The notes beneath the pieces were generated by a model that was given only the letters and a program-made list of their open reading frames with translations, was not told the DNA's origin and did not search any database. Source: Synechococcus sp. WH 7805 (GTDB taxonomy: Bacteria > Cyanobacteriota > Cyanobacteriia > PCC-6307 > Cyanobiaceae). Taken from it: a stretch of 64,000 nt of DNA. The position numbers and the translations under genes are program-made. Shown one piece after another: positions 1 to 10,113 of this stretch (its first letter is position 1; each line of letters begins with the position of its first letter). The stretch is taken from contig NZ_CH724168.1 in NCBI RefSeq assembly GCF_000153285.1, forward strand, positions 417,823 to 481,822, read 5' to 3'.

Positions 1-1
1 C

Positions 2-565
2 AGCAATTTCGAAGCTCTTTACAAGGCGACGACACAGGGACGCCTCGATGCATCGTTGCGATTGCTGATTGTGAACAACCCGAACTGCGGAGCCAAGGAA
101 CGGGCTGCTCGTCTTCAGATTCCCTGCCAGCTCATTGATCACCGACTTCACAGCACCCGTGAATCCCTGGACCTCGCCCTGGTGTCTGCGTTCCAGGCTG
201 CCGATGTCGAAGCCGTGGTGATGGCTGGTTGGATGCGAATCGTCACGCCGACGTTGATTGACGCCTATCCCGGCAGGCTGATCAATCTCCACCCTTCTCT
301 CCTTCCCTCGTTCAAAGGATTGGATGCCGTTGGTCAAGCCCTCGCCGCAGGGGTCAGGATCAGCGGATGCAGCGTCCATCACGTTCAGGCCGATGTGGAC
401 TCAGGAACAGTGATTGCTCAGGCAGCAGTCCCTGTCTACGCAAGCGATGATAAAAATGCTCTCTCCAGGCGCATTCAGAGGCAAGAGCATCGGCTCCTTC
501 CCTGGGCCACAGCGTTAGCGGGCTTGCAATGGAGAGACGAGGGAGATGCAGAGGTTCAGGGATAG
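2..565 (+). CDS. purN: Phosphoribosylglycinamide formyltransferase, 5'-truncated by window edge
   Basis: PurN transfers a formyl group from 10-formyl-tetrahydrofolate to glycinamide ribonucleotide, the third step of purine synthesis. The reading frame is open to the first bases of the window and begins with SNFEALYKAT, the family's conserved N-terminal segment, so the true start lies upstream. A TTG at 56 is therefore only an internal codon. Further on are the INLHPSLLPSFKG motif with its catalytic His and the HHVQADVDSGTVI segment, whose Asp is the second catalytic residue. The 3' end overlaps the convergent argC by about 10 bp. Confidence 0.95.
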   Translation, partial: SNFEALYKATTQGRLDASLRLLIVNNPNCGAKERAARLQIPCQLIDHRLHSTRESLDLALVSAFQAADVEAVVMAGWMRIVTPTLIDAYPGRLINLHPSLLPSFKGLDAVGQALAAGVRISGCSVHHVQADVDSGTVIAQAAVPVYASDDKNALSRRIQRQEHRLLPWATALAGLQWRDEGDAEVQG

Positions 566-1620
566 AACGGTGTCAGTGGAAGCCCTTCGGTGGATTTCAG
601 ACCGGCCATCAGGTTTAGGCACTGAAGGCCTTGGCCGGCCTGGCCCTTAAGAAGATTGTCAACAGCGCTCATCAGCACGAGACGACCAGTTCTTGTATCC
701 ACCTGTACCGAAAGCATGGCTCGGTTGGTGTGTTTGGCCCATTTGGTCGCTGGATAGGTTCCTACGGGAAGAACCTCCACGCAGGGATGCTGCTGGTAAA
801 CGGTCTCCAGCACAGTTGTGCAGTCCTCTGCTGTTAGTCCCGGATCTCTCAACCTGGCGTAGACGGTTGAAAGAAGCCCTCGCACCATCGGTACAAGATG
901 GGGCGTGAACTGAAGTTGGATGGGGCAGCCTGCAACGTTGCTAGCCAACTGTTCGATTTCAGAGGTGTGGCGGTGACCGATCACGCCATAAGGGGCAATC
1001 GATTCAGACGCCTCGGCAAGAAGAAGGTGTTCCTTCGCGGCTCGCCCTCCACCTGACGTCCCTGTTTTTGCATCGATAATTAAGCCATCACTCTCGATCA
1101 ATCCCTGCTTGAGGAAAGGGAGTAGTGGCAAGAGACTTGCTGTCGGGAAACAGCCCGGCGCAGCAACCAACCGAGCATTGGCAATGTCCTGGTGATGCCA
1201 TTCGGGCAGACCGTAGATGGCCTCCTCGCAGAGATCATGGTCTGTTCTTGCTGCGCTCCTGGCCTCCTGCACATACACGGAGGACCAGTGGTCAAGCGAT
1301 TTGTAGCGATAGTCCGCGGACAGATCGACCACCCTCACACCTCGCTCCAGCAAAGGTGGAACCAACTTGCTGGCCAGTCCGTTGGGCAAGCTCAGCACAG
1401 CGAAATCTGACGTTGAAGCGATGCGATCCGGGTCCGCAGCTTCAACGATCGGATCACCATCCAGTGGGAGAAATGGGCAGATCTCCTTCCAGGGACGGCC
1501 AGCAGAGCGCTCGCCAGCCAGAAAGCTCACCTGAAATGAGGGGTGCTCTTTGAGAAGGCGCAAGGTCTGGAGCCCTCCATATCCCGAGGCACCCACCACG
1601 GCAACCCGTTGATTCACCAT
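556..1620 (-). CDS. argC: N-acetyl-gamma-glutamyl-phosphate reductase
   Basis: ArgC reduces N-acetylglutamyl-phosphate to the semialdehyde with NADPH, the third step of arginine synthesis. The 354-aa product has the normal length. It shows the dinucleotide-binding turn GASGYGG at residues 10-16 and the catalytic cysteine in APGCFPT (C157). A GTSGGGR segment follows the catalytic domain. The ATG at 1620 faces ribBA across about 40 bp, so the two genes are divergent and presumably share a short promoter region. The end overlaps the end of purN tail to tail. Confidence 0.97.
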   Translation of the reverse strand: MVNQRVAVVGASGYGGLQTLRLLKEHPSFQVSFLAGERSAGRPWKEICPFLPLDGDPIVEAADPDRIASTSDFAVLSLPNGLASKLVPPLLERGVRVVDLSADYRYKSLDHWSSVYVQEARSAARTDHDLCEEAIYGLPEWHHQDIANARLVAAPGCFPTASLLPLLPFLKQGLIESDGLIIDAKTGTSGGGRAAKEHLLLAEASESIAPYGVIGHRHTSEIEQLASNVAGCPIQLQFTPHLVPMVRGLLSTVYARLRDPGLTAEDCTTVLETVYQQHPCVEVLPVGTYPATKWAKHTNRAMLSVQVDTRTGRLVLMSAVDNLLKGQAGQGLQCLNLMAGLKSTEGLPLTPFYP

Positions 1621-1660
1621 CCCTGCGCCAACACATCAACTGATCGTACCGGCGTCGATA

Positions 1661-3343
1661 ATGGAGTTTGAACTCAGGACATCGAGAGCTCTGCCCGAAT
1701 CTGTCGATCAATCAACGCAATCTCAAACCCTGTTTGACACCATTCCTGATGCGCTCAAAGCCATTCGCAACGGTGAATGCGTTGTTGTCGTCGACGATGA
1801 GCGTCGGGAGAACGAAGGAGACCTGATCTGCGCAGCCCAGTTCGCCACACCCGAACAGATCAATTTCATGGCGACCGAAGCCAGGGGGTTGATCTGTCTG
1901 GCGATGCAAGGTGATCGCCTCGATTCCCTGGATCTTCCTTTGATGGTGGACCGCAACACCGATGCGAACCAGACGGCCTTTACGGTCAGCATTGACGCGG
2001 GACCAGAGCACGGAGTCTCCACGGGTATTTCCGCTGAAGACCGGTCTCGGACCATTCAGGTGGCCATTCAATCCGAATCAAGACCTTCTGATCTACGGCG
2101 ACCCGGACACATCTTTCCTCTCAGAGCCCGACCCGGTGGTGTGCTGAAACGGGCGGGACATACCGAAGCTGCGGTTGACCTCGCCCAATTGGCTGGACTG
2201 AATTCATCAGGCGTGATCTGTGAGATTCAAAATGCTGACGGATCCATGGCTCGTCTGCCTGAACTACAGGATTACGCGCGCCAGTGGGGGCTACGTCTGA
2301 TCAGCATTGCCGATTTGATTCGGTACAGATTGGAGAATGAACGATTTGTCGTTCGTCAGGCCCAGGCATCCCTCCCCAGTCAGTTCGGCAGTTTTCAGGC
2401 CATCGGTTTTCGCAATGCCCTTGATGGCAGTGAACATGTTGCGTTGGTCAAAGGCACGATCGGATCGATGAAGGAACCTGTGCTGGTGCGGATGCATTCA
2501 GAATGTCTGACGGGTGATGCCTTTGGTTCACTGCGTTGTGATTGCCGTGGACAGCTTGAGGCCGCATTGCGTCGGATTGAGCAGGAGGGTGAGGGTGTGC
2601 TGGTGTATCTGCGACAGGAGGGCCGGGGCATCGGTTTGATTAACAAACTCAAGGCCTACAGCCTTCAGGATGGAGGCCTGGATACGGTTGAAGCCAATGA
2701 AAAGCTTGGTTTTGCGCCAGATCTGCGCAATTACGGGGTTGGCGCACAGATCCTCAGTGACCTAGGAATTCATCGTCTTCGCCTTCTCACCAACAACCCC
2801 CGCAAAATTGCTGGCCTGGGAGGCTATGGCCTTGAAGTGGTGGATCGAGTCCCTCTAGAAATTGATCCAGGGGATTACAACGCCCAATATCTCGCGACGA
2901 AGCGCGAGAAACTAGGCCATCTGTTCGAAGAGCGCCCCGAGCGTTCCCACTGGGTGATTGGCCTCGACACTGATGCCACCGGTGAAACCGTCCTCTCCAA
3001 GCTGGTTCAGCGAATGGAACAGCTTGCGTTGGAGCACAAGCTGCAGCTGCAGGCCGAACACAATCCACGGTTGCTCGCACTCTGGGAGCGGCCGAGATTC
3101 GTTTGGTCCATTCAGAATTCTGATCCCACGCTTTCAGTGGTGCAGAAGCTGCTGGTCACGATGGCGTCCTGGCAGGAGACTTCCCGCATCGGAGTGCTTC
3201 ATGCGGTGAAAACGATTCAGATCAGTCATCCTCCGCAGTGGCTCAACAGGGAAGAGCGCTCATTGGAGTCGCTTCGATCAACCATGGAGAAGGCCGACTG
3301 GTTCCAGAGAGAGAACCAGCCGGCGTTGATTCACTGGTCCTGA
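1661..3343 (+). CDS. ribBA: Bifunctional 3,4-dihydroxy-2-butanone-4-phosphate synthase / GTP cyclohydrolase II
   Basis: This enzyme supplies both precursors of riboflavin. The N-terminal DHBP synthase half carries [11 protein letters not shown] (about residues 45-55), [10 protein letters not shown] and HTEAAVDLA. The GTP cyclohydrolase II half has the zinc-binding cysteines C282, C293 and C295 in [18 protein letters not shown], then RQEGRGIGL and the NNPRK motif. The core ends near residue 410. A further C-terminal stretch of roughly 150 residues ([13 protein letters not shown] onward) lies outside both standard catalytic domains; I do not recognise it. The gene overlaps the convergent cyclophilin gene by 13 bp. 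Confidence 0.97.
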   Translation: MEFELRTSRALPESVDQSTQSQTLFDTIPDALKAIRNGECVVVVDDERRENEGDLICAAQFATPEQINFMATEARGLICLAMQGDRLDSLDLPLMVDRNTDANQTAFTVSIDAGPEHGVSTGISAEDRSRTIQVAIQSESRPSDLRRPGHIFPLRARPGGVLKRAGHTEAAVDLAQLAGLNSSGVICEIQNADGSMARLPELQDYARQWGLRLISIADLIRYRLENERFVVRQAQASLPSQFGSFQAIGFRNALDGSEHVALVKGTIGSMKEPVLVRMHSECLTGDAFGSLRCDCRGQLEAALRRIEQEGEGVLVYLRQEGRGIGLINKLKAYSLQDGGLDTVEANEKLGFAPDLRNYGVGAQILSDLGIHRLRLLTNNPRKIAGLGGYGLEVVDRVPLEIDPGDYNAQYLATKREKLGHLFEERPERSHWVIGLDTDATGETVLSKLVQRMEQLALEHKLQLQAEHNPRLLALWERPRFVWSIQNSDPTLSVVQKLLVTMASWQETSRIGVLHAVKTIQISHPPQWLNREERSLESLRSTMEKADWFQRENQPALIHWS

Positions 3344-3759
3344 ACCGTCACCGTTTGGATTTTGGTGCCATTTTTGATAGCCAGCACCACGTCCATATCT
3401 CCAGTTTGACCGAAAACGGTGTGAACTCCATCGAGATGGGGCTGGGAATCATGCACGATGAAAAATTGGCTTCCGCCCGTGTTGCGTCCAGCGTGGGCCA
3501 TCGACAGCGCCCCGGGAACATGTTTCTTGCTGTTGATCTCACAATCGATCGTGTACCCCGGCCCACCGGTTCCAGCCATGCCACGGGCACCCTCACGGCT
3601 GTTGGGGCATCCACCTTGGGCCATGAAACCATCGATCACTCGATGGAATGAGAGGCCGTCATAAAAGCCTTCACGCGCAAGTTTGACAAAGTTGGCCACG
3701 GTGTTCGGGGCATCGTTGTCGAACATCTCCAGCTTGATCTGGCCGGCGTCCGTGGTCAT
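3331..3759 (-). CDS. Peptidyl-prolyl cis-trans isomerase, cyclophilin type
   Basis: A small cytosolic cyclophilin of about 142 residues that catalyses proline isomerisation. It has the family signature [13 protein letters not shown] near residues 38-50, then [25 protein letters not shown] and the C-terminal HTVFGQ segment. The start chosen is the ATG at 3759 ([11 protein letters not shown]). A TTG five codons upstream, at 3774, gives [11 protein letters not shown] and is a real alternative. The frame stays open further upstream, but that stretch does not resemble the family. The 3' ends of this gene and ribBA overlap. Confidence 0.95.
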   Translation of the reverse strand: MTTDAGQIKLEMFDNDAPNTVANFVKLAREGFYDGLSFHRVIDGFMAQGGCPNSREGARGMAGTGGPGYTIDCEINSKKHVPGALSMAHAGRNTGGSQFFIVHDSQPHLDGVHTVFGQTGDMDVVLAIKNGTKIQTVTVQDQ

Positions 3760-3834
3760 CAGAACCGTGGTCAAAGCATCAACACCAAAACACCATGCTA
3801 GGCAAGTGCATAATTCCAGCGCCGCACCCTTGCT

Positions 3835-4752
3835 ATGACCAACATTTACACTCCGCCGTCGCTGGATTCGGCCCGGGTTGGGGTGATCGGTGGAAGTGGT
3901 CTTTATGCCATTGATGGGTTGGAGGACGTGCAGGAGGTTGAACTGGAGACCCCGTTCGGTACACCTTCCGACGGCTTCAGGGTTGGTCGCCTCAATGGTG
4001 TGGACATCGTCTTTCTGGCCCGCCATGGACGTCATCACCATCTTCTTCCGAGTGAGGTGCCATACCGGGCCAATGTGTGGGCCATGCGCTCCCTCGGTGT
4101 GCGCTGGCTGGTGTCAGTGTCAGCGGTTGGATCACTTCGGGAGCATCTCCGTCCCCGCGACATGGTGGTTCCCGATCAATTCATTGATCGCACGATGCAG
4201 CGTCCACAATCGTTTTTCGGCGATGGTTGCGTTGCCCACGTGAGTCTGGCTGAACCCTTCTGTTCCAAACTCAGTGACCTTTTGGCCTCAGCAGCATCAA
4301 TGGCGATGCCCGCCGGACACCATCTCCACAGGGGCGGAACCTATCTCTGCATGGAAGGGCCTGCGTTTTCCACGCGAGCGGAAAGTGAGCTTTACCGCCG
4401 TTGGGGATGCGACGTCATCGGCATGACTAATCACACGGAAGCTCGCTTGGCAAGGGAAGCTGAGATCGCCTACGCCTCCTTGAGCATGGTGACTGATTTT
4501 GATTGCTGGCACAACAATCACGACGCCGTCACAGTGGAGATGGTGGTGGGCAACCTCAAAGCCAACGCCCTGGCCACCGGCCCCATTCTTGGCCGTTTGA
4601 TGGAGAGCATCCGCCAAGAGCCTCCTGCGTCTAAAGCGCACTCCGCCCTGGCCGATGCCTTGATGACGCCTCCTGACGTTGTCCCTGATGCCACACGACA
4701 CCGGCTTGATCTCTTCACCTCTCCTTATTGGGGAAGCGTGACAGCCTCCTGA
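3835..4752 (+). CDS. mtnP: S-methyl-5'-thioadenosine phosphorylase
   Basis: MtnP cleaves methylthioadenosine, the by-product of polyamine synthesis, to adenine and 5-methylthioribose-1-phosphate. The 305-aa protein starts with the phosphate-binding segment [12 protein letters not shown]. It continues with [29 protein letters not shown] and [16 protein letters not shown], which form the purine pocket of this nucleoside-phosphorylase branch. The last 28 bp overlap the convergent murQ end. No operon partner is adjacent on this strand. Confidence 0.95.
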   Translation: MTNIYTPPSLDSARVGVIGGSGLYAIDGLEDVQEVELETPFGTPSDGFRVGRLNGVDIVFLARHGRHHHLLPSEVPYRANVWAMRSLGVRWLVSVSAVGSLREHLRPRDMVVPDQFIDRTMQRPQSFFGDGCVAHVSLAEPFCSKLSDLLASAASMAMPAGHHLHRGGTYLCMEGPAFSTRAESELYRRWGCDVIGMTNHTEARLAREAEIAYASLSMVTDFDCWHNNHDAVTVEMVVGNLKANALATGPILGRLMESIRQEPPASKAHSALADALMTPPDVVPDATRHRLDLFTSPYWGSVTAS

Positions 4753-5675
4753 GGAAGGCTGACTCCTCGGCTCAGCAGTGCTTGCCGGAGGTCAGATCCA
4801 TGGTCGTTGAGCAGGGCATCAGCTGCGGCAGTATCCAGATTGCAGCTGCCCATCACAAGGGCTCGCTTCACGGAACCTCCAGCTGAACCGAGCAGTGCCT
4901 GGGACGCATCGCGGTCCAGCCCAAGAAGATCACGAAGAATGCGCATGGAGCGGTCCACAAGCTTGCTGTTGCTCGCTGCGACGTCCACCATCCGATTGCC
5001 GTACACCTTTCCCAGCCTGACCATCACGCCAGTGGACAGGATGTTCAGCGCCATCTTGGTGGCTGTCCCTGCTTTCAATCGGGTGGAGCCCGTCAGAAGT
5101 TCAGGCCCTGTCAAAAGACGAATGTCGATATCGCATGGCATAGGAACCTGATCAGATGGAACACAGGCCATGGCGATAGAGAGCGCGCCAAGCTCGCGGG
5201 CATAGTGCAATCCACCTTTCACATAGGGCGTCGTCCCGCCTGCGGCAATGCCAACCAGGCAGTCATTCCCCGTGAAGTCCCGACTCTTCAGATCAGACGC
5301 TCCTGCCGATTCAAGATCTTCCAGCCCTTCGGAGCTGCGCAACAGTGCCGCAGGCCCCCCCGCCAGAACACCTTGAACCAGATCAGGCGGGCTGCAGAAC
5401 GTCGGCGGGCATTCGGCTGCATCCAACACACCGAGTCGTCCGGATGTACCGGCACCCAGATAAAACAAGCGGCCGCCAACTTTCAGGCGCTCCGCGATGG
5501 CATCCACAGCCTCAGTCAAAGCGCTGATGGCACCTTGCACGGCCATCTGGGGGCGTCGGTCTTCCTCAACGAAGAGACTGATGAGCGCATCGGTGGGGAG
5601 CAGATCCAGGCTTTCACTGGACGGATTGGTCTGCTCGGTCAGCAGATGGCCTCGATCAGCAGACGGCTCGATCAC
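4725..5675 (-). CDS. murQ: N-acetylmuramic acid 6-phosphate etherase
   Basis: MurQ splits the lactyl ether of MurNAc-6-phosphate to give GlcNAc-6-phosphate and lactate in peptidoglycan recycling. The 316-aa protein is an SIS-domain enzyme with the signature GAGTSGRLGVLDAAECPPT, in which the Glu is the catalytic acid. GIAAGGTTPYVKG and GSTRLKAGTATKMALN follow. It begins with GTG, overlapping the stop of the DUF3110 gene in a GTGA tetramer, so it is very likely translationally coupled as the last gene of the dnaK-dnaJ-DUF3110-murQ string. Confidence 0.95.
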   Translation of the reverse strand: MIEPSADRGHLLTEQTNPSSESLDLLPTDALISLFVEEDRRPQMAVQGAISALTEAVDAIAERLKVGGRLFYLGAGTSGRLGVLDAAECPPTFCSPPDLVQGVLAGGPAALLRSSEGLEDLESAGASDLKSRDFTGNDCLVGIAAGGTTPYVKGGLHYARELGALSIAMACVPSDQVPMPCDIDIRLLTGPELLTGSTRLKAGTATKMALNILSTGVMVRLGKVYGNRMVDVAASNSKLVDRSMRILRDLLGLDRDASQALLGSAGGSVKRALVMGSCNLDTAAADALLNDHGSDLRQALLSRGVSLPQEAVTLPQ

Positions 5676-6073
5676 AGCAGTCCCTCAAGACGCCGACGCA
5701 CCGCATCGAGATCAGAACTGTCTGGATCTGCCTGAGTCTGGGTGCTGCTTGGATCATCGTCCTGCCAGTTGCTCACATCCCGATTGGCGGAGGGAGGCGC
5801 GAGCATCAAGCGATCCTCCTCGGATTGGGGAACAAAACCCGCTGAGACCAGGCGAGCCTCATAACCAGCTTCACGGCAGAACAACTCAACCTCCTCTCGA
5901 TCAAGGGCTTCAACACTGGGAGTGGGGAAATCTTGCGCTTCGAGAAGTCCCGCGTAACGCTCAGCATCGTCGCTGTTTTCGAACATGAGCACCACGGTGT
6001 GACCTGAAAGCTCCAGGGAGTGAATGCCTTCGCTGTCCTGACCTGCGTCGAACAGGAGAACGTGAACCAACAT
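5672..6073 (-). CDS. DUF3110 domain-containing protein
   Basis: A 133-residue cyanobacterial protein of unknown function. The N-terminal part (MLVHVLLFDAGQDSEGIHSL, then VVLMFENSDDAERYAGLLEAQ) matches the DUF3110 pattern as I know it. It looks like a small alpha/beta fold followed by an acidic low-complexity tail with DDPSSTQTQADPDSSDLD. The ATG at 6073 is preferred over an in-frame start 10 codons upstream because the recognisable domain begins there. It lies 40 bp after the J-domain gene and overlaps murQ by 4 bp. Confidence 0.8.
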   Translation of the reverse strand: MLVHVLLFDAGQDSEGIHSLELSGHTVVLMFENSDDAERYAGLLEAQDFPTPSVEALDREEVELFCREAGYEARLVSAGFVPQSEEDRLMLAPPSANRDVSNWQDDDPSSTQTQADPDSSDLDAVRRRLEGLL

Positions 6074-6113
6074 GCAGATGTATCGCCCATGCGAGTCTCT
6101 CATCGCTCCCTGC

Positions 6114-7034
6114 TCAGGTCACTCCAGAGCGTTCGAGACTGATCTCCTGCAACCGCTGGTAAAGAGCGCGCTCATCGTCCTCCAGTGATGAGGGGATCAC
6201 GATCACGATCTCAACAAGTTGATCGCCCCTCTGGGTTCCGAGTTCAAGACCTCTCCCTCGCAGCCTCAGCAAGCGTCCACTGGACGATGCAGGGGGAACC
6301 TGAAGTGTCACAGAACCCATCAGGGTGGGCACGTTGACGGCGCAACCAAGCGCAGCATCAGGAGGGAGAAGTTCCAGTCGGTAGTGCACCCGGAGTCCAT
6401 CAATCCGTAACCCCTCCTCGGTGATCACACGCAATTGCAGAAAGTGATCCCTGCCGCCGGGCGCTACGCCTTCTAGTCGCAAACGCCATCCATCACCTGC
6501 CTGGGGTGGCGTCTTCACTTCCACAAGGGTTCCGTCACCTAGTTCAAGCTCCACCAGGGTTCCATGAAGGGCTTGGTCAGGAGAGAGTTCAACCACAGTC
6601 TCGAGATCATCGTGGGATCGAATCGGTGGTGACGGTTGTGGGGAGGGTTCAGGCCAGTGGTGGTTGTCATGTTCGAATCGAGGGTCTGGATCCACGGGAT
6701 CGTCGATTCCAGGGCTTGAACTTCGATGGCGCCCCGAACCAAACACCACATCGAGATAATCCTCGAAATCGGGGAATCCTGTGCTGAAGGGATCGGCACC
6801 CTCGCCCTGTCCCTGACGCAAACGGATCCATTCCGTTTTCCGTTCAGGATTGCTGAGGACCGCGTAGGCCTCATTGACGAGCTTGAAACGCTCTTCTGCC
6901 TGAAGGTCATTGCCGTTGAGGTCGGGATGCCAGCGGCGTGCTTCTCGTCGGAAAGCACGCTTCAACGCCTCCTGATCCGCATCCGGAGTCAGACCTAAAA
7001 GAGACCAGTAATCGGTGTCAGCGGAAGTTGTCAT
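6114..7034 (-). CDS. J-domain co-chaperone (DnaJ family, DnaJ3-like)
   Basis: This co-chaperone stimulates the ATPase of its DnaK partner. With the ATG at 7034 the protein has 306 residues. The J domain fills roughly residues 8-70 and carries the diagnostic HPD at 36-38 (RRWHPDLNG). A linker rich in D, P, S and H follows, then a C-terminal substrate-binding region of the type I/II fold. There is no CxxCxGxG zinc finger. The start lies inside the last 17 bp of dnaK, so the two are almost certainly coupled. Pairing of a J-protein with this dnaK type recalls the cyanobacterial dnaK3-dnaJ3 arrangement. Confidence 0.9.
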   Translation of the reverse strand: MTTSADTDYWSLLGLTPDADQEALKRAFRREARRWHPDLNGNDLQAEERFKLVNEAYAVLSNPERKTEWIRLRQGQGEGADPFSTGFPDFEDYLDVVFGSGRHRSSSPGIDDPVDPDPRFEHDNHHWPEPSPQPSPPIRSHDDLETVVELSPDQALHGTLVELELGDGTLVEVKTPPQAGDGWRLRLEGVAPGGRDHFLQLRVITEEGLRIDGLRVHYRLELLPPDAALGCAVNVPTLMGSVTLQVPPASSSGRLLRLRGRGLELGTQRGDQLVEIVIVIPSSLEDDERALYQRLQEISLERSGVT

Positions 7035-9018
7035 CGTCCCAGGGGTCAAGGCCTCTTCGTCCACTCCGCGGACGAGAGTCGTAGCCGTAGCGGTCCTGGG
7101 GCGTTGACCAGGGATCATCATCCCAGTCATCGTCAGCGAACAACTCGTCTTTCAGGGTTCCAAGCGTGCTTTTCAACCCCTGGAATGGGCCCGATTCCGT
7201 GCGGCGCTCTGCCGTGAGCCGACGATTCAGCCCGAACAGCGCTTCCTGTAATCCGCTCACTGCCAGTTCCAGTTCCTGGAGATCCTCTTGCTCGAGTAAA
7301 TCCTGCACGTCACGCATGGCCATTTCAACTGCTCTTTGCTGGCGTTCTGCTCCGTAGGGGCCAAATTCGAGTGCCGCATCCCTCAGCCGCCGTTCCGCCT
7401 GAGCCACCAGGGTCAATGCCGAATTACGGCGCTCGATGGTGGCGCGGCGGCGGCGGTCTTCATCGGCTCGGGCCTCGGCCTCGGCTAGTAGAGCTTGGAT
7501 TTCATCTTCACTGAGGGTTGAACCACCCTGGATGGTCACCGATTGTTTTCGTCCGGTCGTTCGATCAGTTGCGTTCACCTGAAGAATGCCGTTGGCATCA
7601 ATGTCAAAAGCCACCTGGATCTGAGGAACACCCCTGGGGGCTGGAGGGATACCGGAGAGTCGGAAACGCCCGAGGGATTTGTTGTCTGCCGCCATCTGGC
7701 GTTCCCCCTGCCACACGTGAATCTCAACGGATGACTGATTGGATTCGGAGGTGCTGAACACATCGGACTGGCGCACGGGAATCGGCGTATTCCTCGGAAT
7801 CAGGACTTTCATCAGCCCGCCGATGGTTTCCAGGCCGAGGGATAGAGGGGTCACGTCATTGAGCAGAAGATCTCTGAGGTCTCCCGTAATGATTCCGGCC
7901 TGAACCGCAGCCCCAATGGCCACAACCTCATCAGGATTAACCGATTGGCATGGATCGTTTGGGACAAGCGTTCTCACCAGTTGCTGCACCATCGGCATGC
8001 GCGTGCTTCCTCCAACCAGGACCACATCGTCGATCTCTTCCGCGCTCCAGCCAGAATCTCTGAGGGCCGCCTGCACAGGCAACATCAGGCGATCGAGGAG
8101 GTCAGGACACAACCCCTCGAACGTTTCCCGATCGAGAATGGTTTCGATATGCAGCGGACCGTCAGGTCCCGTGGCGATGAAAGGGAGGGACACGGGCGTC
8201 GTGCTGACACCTGATAGCTCTTGTTTGGCCTTTTCAGCGGCTTCCGTCAGTCGCTGCAGGGCTTGGCGATCACGCCGGAGATCGAGGTTGTGTTGTTGGA
8301 GAAACGACTGCGCCAGCCAATCGACAATGCGTTGATCAAAGTCGTTACCACCAAGCTGGGTATCACCATTGGTGGCTTTCACGTCAAAGACACCGTTGGC
8401 GATCCTCAGCAAGGACACATCGAAGGTGCCTCCACCAAGATCGAACACCAGGGCACGGCGCACAGCACTACGGTCGAATCCGTAGGCCAGAGCGGCTGCA
8501 GTCGGTTCGTTCAGGATCCGTTCAACCGTTAACCCGGCCAAACGCCCGGCGTCGCGTGTGGCCTGACGTTGCGCATCATTGAAATAGGCAGGAACAGTGA
8601 TCACGGCTGATTCCACCTCTTCACCCAAGTAGGTGGAGGCATCGTCCACAAGCTTGCGCAGAATGCTGGCAACAAGCTCCTCAGCGGCGTATTCCCGTTC
8701 GGTTTGTGGGCAAGCCACACGCACATTGCCCTGGCTGTTGGCCCTCACGGTGTAAGGGACCGTGAGGGAGCCGTCGTCGAGTTCGTCCCAGCTTCGGCCA
8801 ACAAAGCGTTTGAGGTTGGAAAAGGTGTTGCGTGGATTCAGCACCAGCTGCCGACGGGCAGGCTGGCCAACCAACAGTTCGCTGTCCTTGGTGTAACCAA
8901 CAACGGAGGGAGTGGTTCTCGTACCTTCGGCGTTAGCGATCACCACGGGGCGACCTGCCTCTAGGACAGCCACAACGGAGTTGGTCGTACCCAGGTCGAT
9001 TCCGACGATCCGTCCCAT
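7018..9018 (-). CDS. dnaK: Chaperone DnaK (Hsp70), DnaK3-like
   Basis: A 666-residue Hsp70. The nucleotide-binding domain has VGIDLGTTNSVVAV, ITVPAYFNDAQRQATRDAG, FDLGGGTFDVSLL and VVLVGGSTRMP. The substrate-binding domain follows with TPLSLGLETIGG. The C-terminus is not EEVD-like; it is a charged tail rich in D, W and R (DDDWDDDPW, SGRRGLDPWDDDNFR). Cyanobacteria carry several dnaK copies, and linkage to a dnaJ gene suggests the DnaK3 type, which is an inference. The ATG at 9018 (MGRIVGID) fits the family better than the 20-codon longer frame. Confidence 0.95.
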   Translation of the reverse strand: MGRIVGIDLGTTNSVVAVLEAGRPVVIANAEGTRTTPSVVGYTKDSELLVGQPARRQLVLNPRNTFSNLKRFVGRSWDELDDGSLTVPYTVRANSQGNVRVACPQTEREYAAEELVASILRKLVDDASTYLGEEVESAVITVPAYFNDAQRQATRDAGRLAGLTVERILNEPTAAALAYGFDRSAVRRALVFDLGGGTFDVSLLRIANGVFDVKATNGDTQLGGNDFDQRIVDWLAQSFLQQHNLDLRRDRQALQRLTEAAEKAKQELSGVSTTPVSLPFIATGPDGPLHIETILDRETFEGLCPDLLDRLMLPVQAALRDSGWSAEEIDDVVLVGGSTRMPMVQQLVRTLVPNDPCQSVNPDEVVAIGAAVQAGIITGDLRDLLLNDVTPLSLGLETIGGLMKVLIPRNTPIPVRQSDVFSTSESNQSSVEIHVWQGERQMAADNKSLGRFRLSGIPPAPRGVPQIQVAFDIDANGILQVNATDRTTGRKQSVTIQGGSTLSEDEIQALLAEAEARADEDRRRRATIERRNSALTLVAQAERRLRDAALEFGPYGAERQQRAVEMAMRDVQDLLEQEDLQELELAVSGLQEALFGLNRRLTAERRTESGPFQGLKSTLGTLKDELFADDDWDDDPWSTPQDRYGYDSRPRSGRRGLDPWDDDNFR

Positions 9019-9163
9019 AGACGCCTGTGGGGACTCCCAAGTTAACGGCCGAAACCATTGTCTCCCAGTCCAAGACAAGGACAGATGCAGCTGGCGTTAA
9101 AGCGCCCTTAGTGAATTCGATACGGTTTCACCGTTACGTTTCAGTCGTCTTTGCCTGAGCGGG

Positions 9164-10111
9164 ATGTCCGAGTCCAAGGAGTTGTATCTCCTGAGACGCC
9201 GTCCACCATCTGAAAAGTTGGTGGATGTCAGTTTCAGGTATCTCGCAGTGACCCTGGCGTCGATGGTGGCTGTGGTCTTGTTCTCCATCCTCATCGTCGT
9301 CTTCTGGGAGTCGCTCGAGTCGATGGGTCGTTACGGCTGGAAATTTTTGGTCACGTCCAACTGGAATCCCGTCGATGACGAGTACGGAGCATTCACAGCC
9401 ATCTACGGAACGATCGTTACGTCATTGCTGTCGTTGCTCATTGCCGTCCCCCTCGGCGTGGGAACGGCTGTTTTCATTACTGAAAACATCATCCCTCGGC
9501 GGATCCGCAACGTGATCGGCGTGATGGTGGAGCTGCTGGCTGCCATCCCCTCAGTAGTACTCGGTCTTTGGGCCATTTTTGTGATGGAGCCTTTCATCAG
9601 GCCCTTCCTCGAGTTTCTCTACACAACTTTGAACTGGTTGCCAATTTTCTCATCTCCACCCATTGGACCAGGCACAGCGCCAGCAATCTTGATTCTCGTG
9701 GTGATGATCCTTCCGATCATCACGTCTATTTCAAGGGACTCATTGAATCAGGTTCCCGACAAACTTCGCCAAGCTGCCTATGGCGTCGGCACCACACGCT
9801 GGGGAGCGGTTCTCAATGTGTCATTACCAGCTGCAATTTCTGGAATTGTTGGTGGTGTGATGCTCGCTTTGGGAAGGGCCATGGGTGAAACGATGGCCGT
9901 TACGATGATCATCGGAAATTCAAACAACTTCAGCCCCTCACTACTTGCTCCTGGAAACACCATCGCCGCAATGCTCGCGAATCAATTTGGAGAAGCCGAT
10001 GGCAGTCAGGTTTCGTCACTGATGTATGCAGCATTTATTTTGATGATCCTCAGCCTGGCAGTGAATGTTTGCGCCCAGTGGCTGGTTAAGCGCTTAAGCC
10101 TTAAGTACTGA
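9164..10111 (+). CDS. pstC: Phosphate ABC transporter permease PstC
   Basis: PstC is one of two inner-membrane subunits of the high-affinity phosphate importer. The 315-aa protein has a cytoplasmic N-terminus and about six hydrophobic segments. It also has the ABC permease EAA-type loop around DKLRQAAYGVGTTRWGAVLNVSLPAA and the typical GRAMGETMAVTMIIGN segment. It is the first gene of pstC-pstA-pstB, two bases before pstA. The 145 bp back to dnaK form a divergent promoter region; I see no convincing Pho box there. Confidence 0.96.
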   Translation: MSESKELYLLRRRPPSEKLVDVSFRYLAVTLASMVAVVLFSILIVVFWESLESMGRYGWKFLVTSNWNPVDDEYGAFTAIYGTIVTSLLSLLIAVPLGVGTAVFITENIIPRRIRNVIGVMVELLAAIPSVVLGLWAIFVMEPFIRPFLEFLYTTLNWLPIFSSPPIGPGTAPAILILVVMILPIITSISRDSLNQVPDKLRQAAYGVGTTRWGAVLNVSLPAAISGIVGGVMLALGRAMGETMAVTMIIGNSNNFSPSLLAPGNTIAAMLANQFGEADGSQVSSLMYAAFILMILSLAVNVCAQWLVKRLSLKY

Positions 10112-10113
10112 TC

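Noticed and set aside
9019-9163. Possible Pho box upstream of pstC (CGTTAAAG, CCTTAGTG and similar octamers)
   Set aside because: Octamers at 11-base steps match the CTTAACCT-type consensus only partly, with too many differences to claim a PhoB site by eye.
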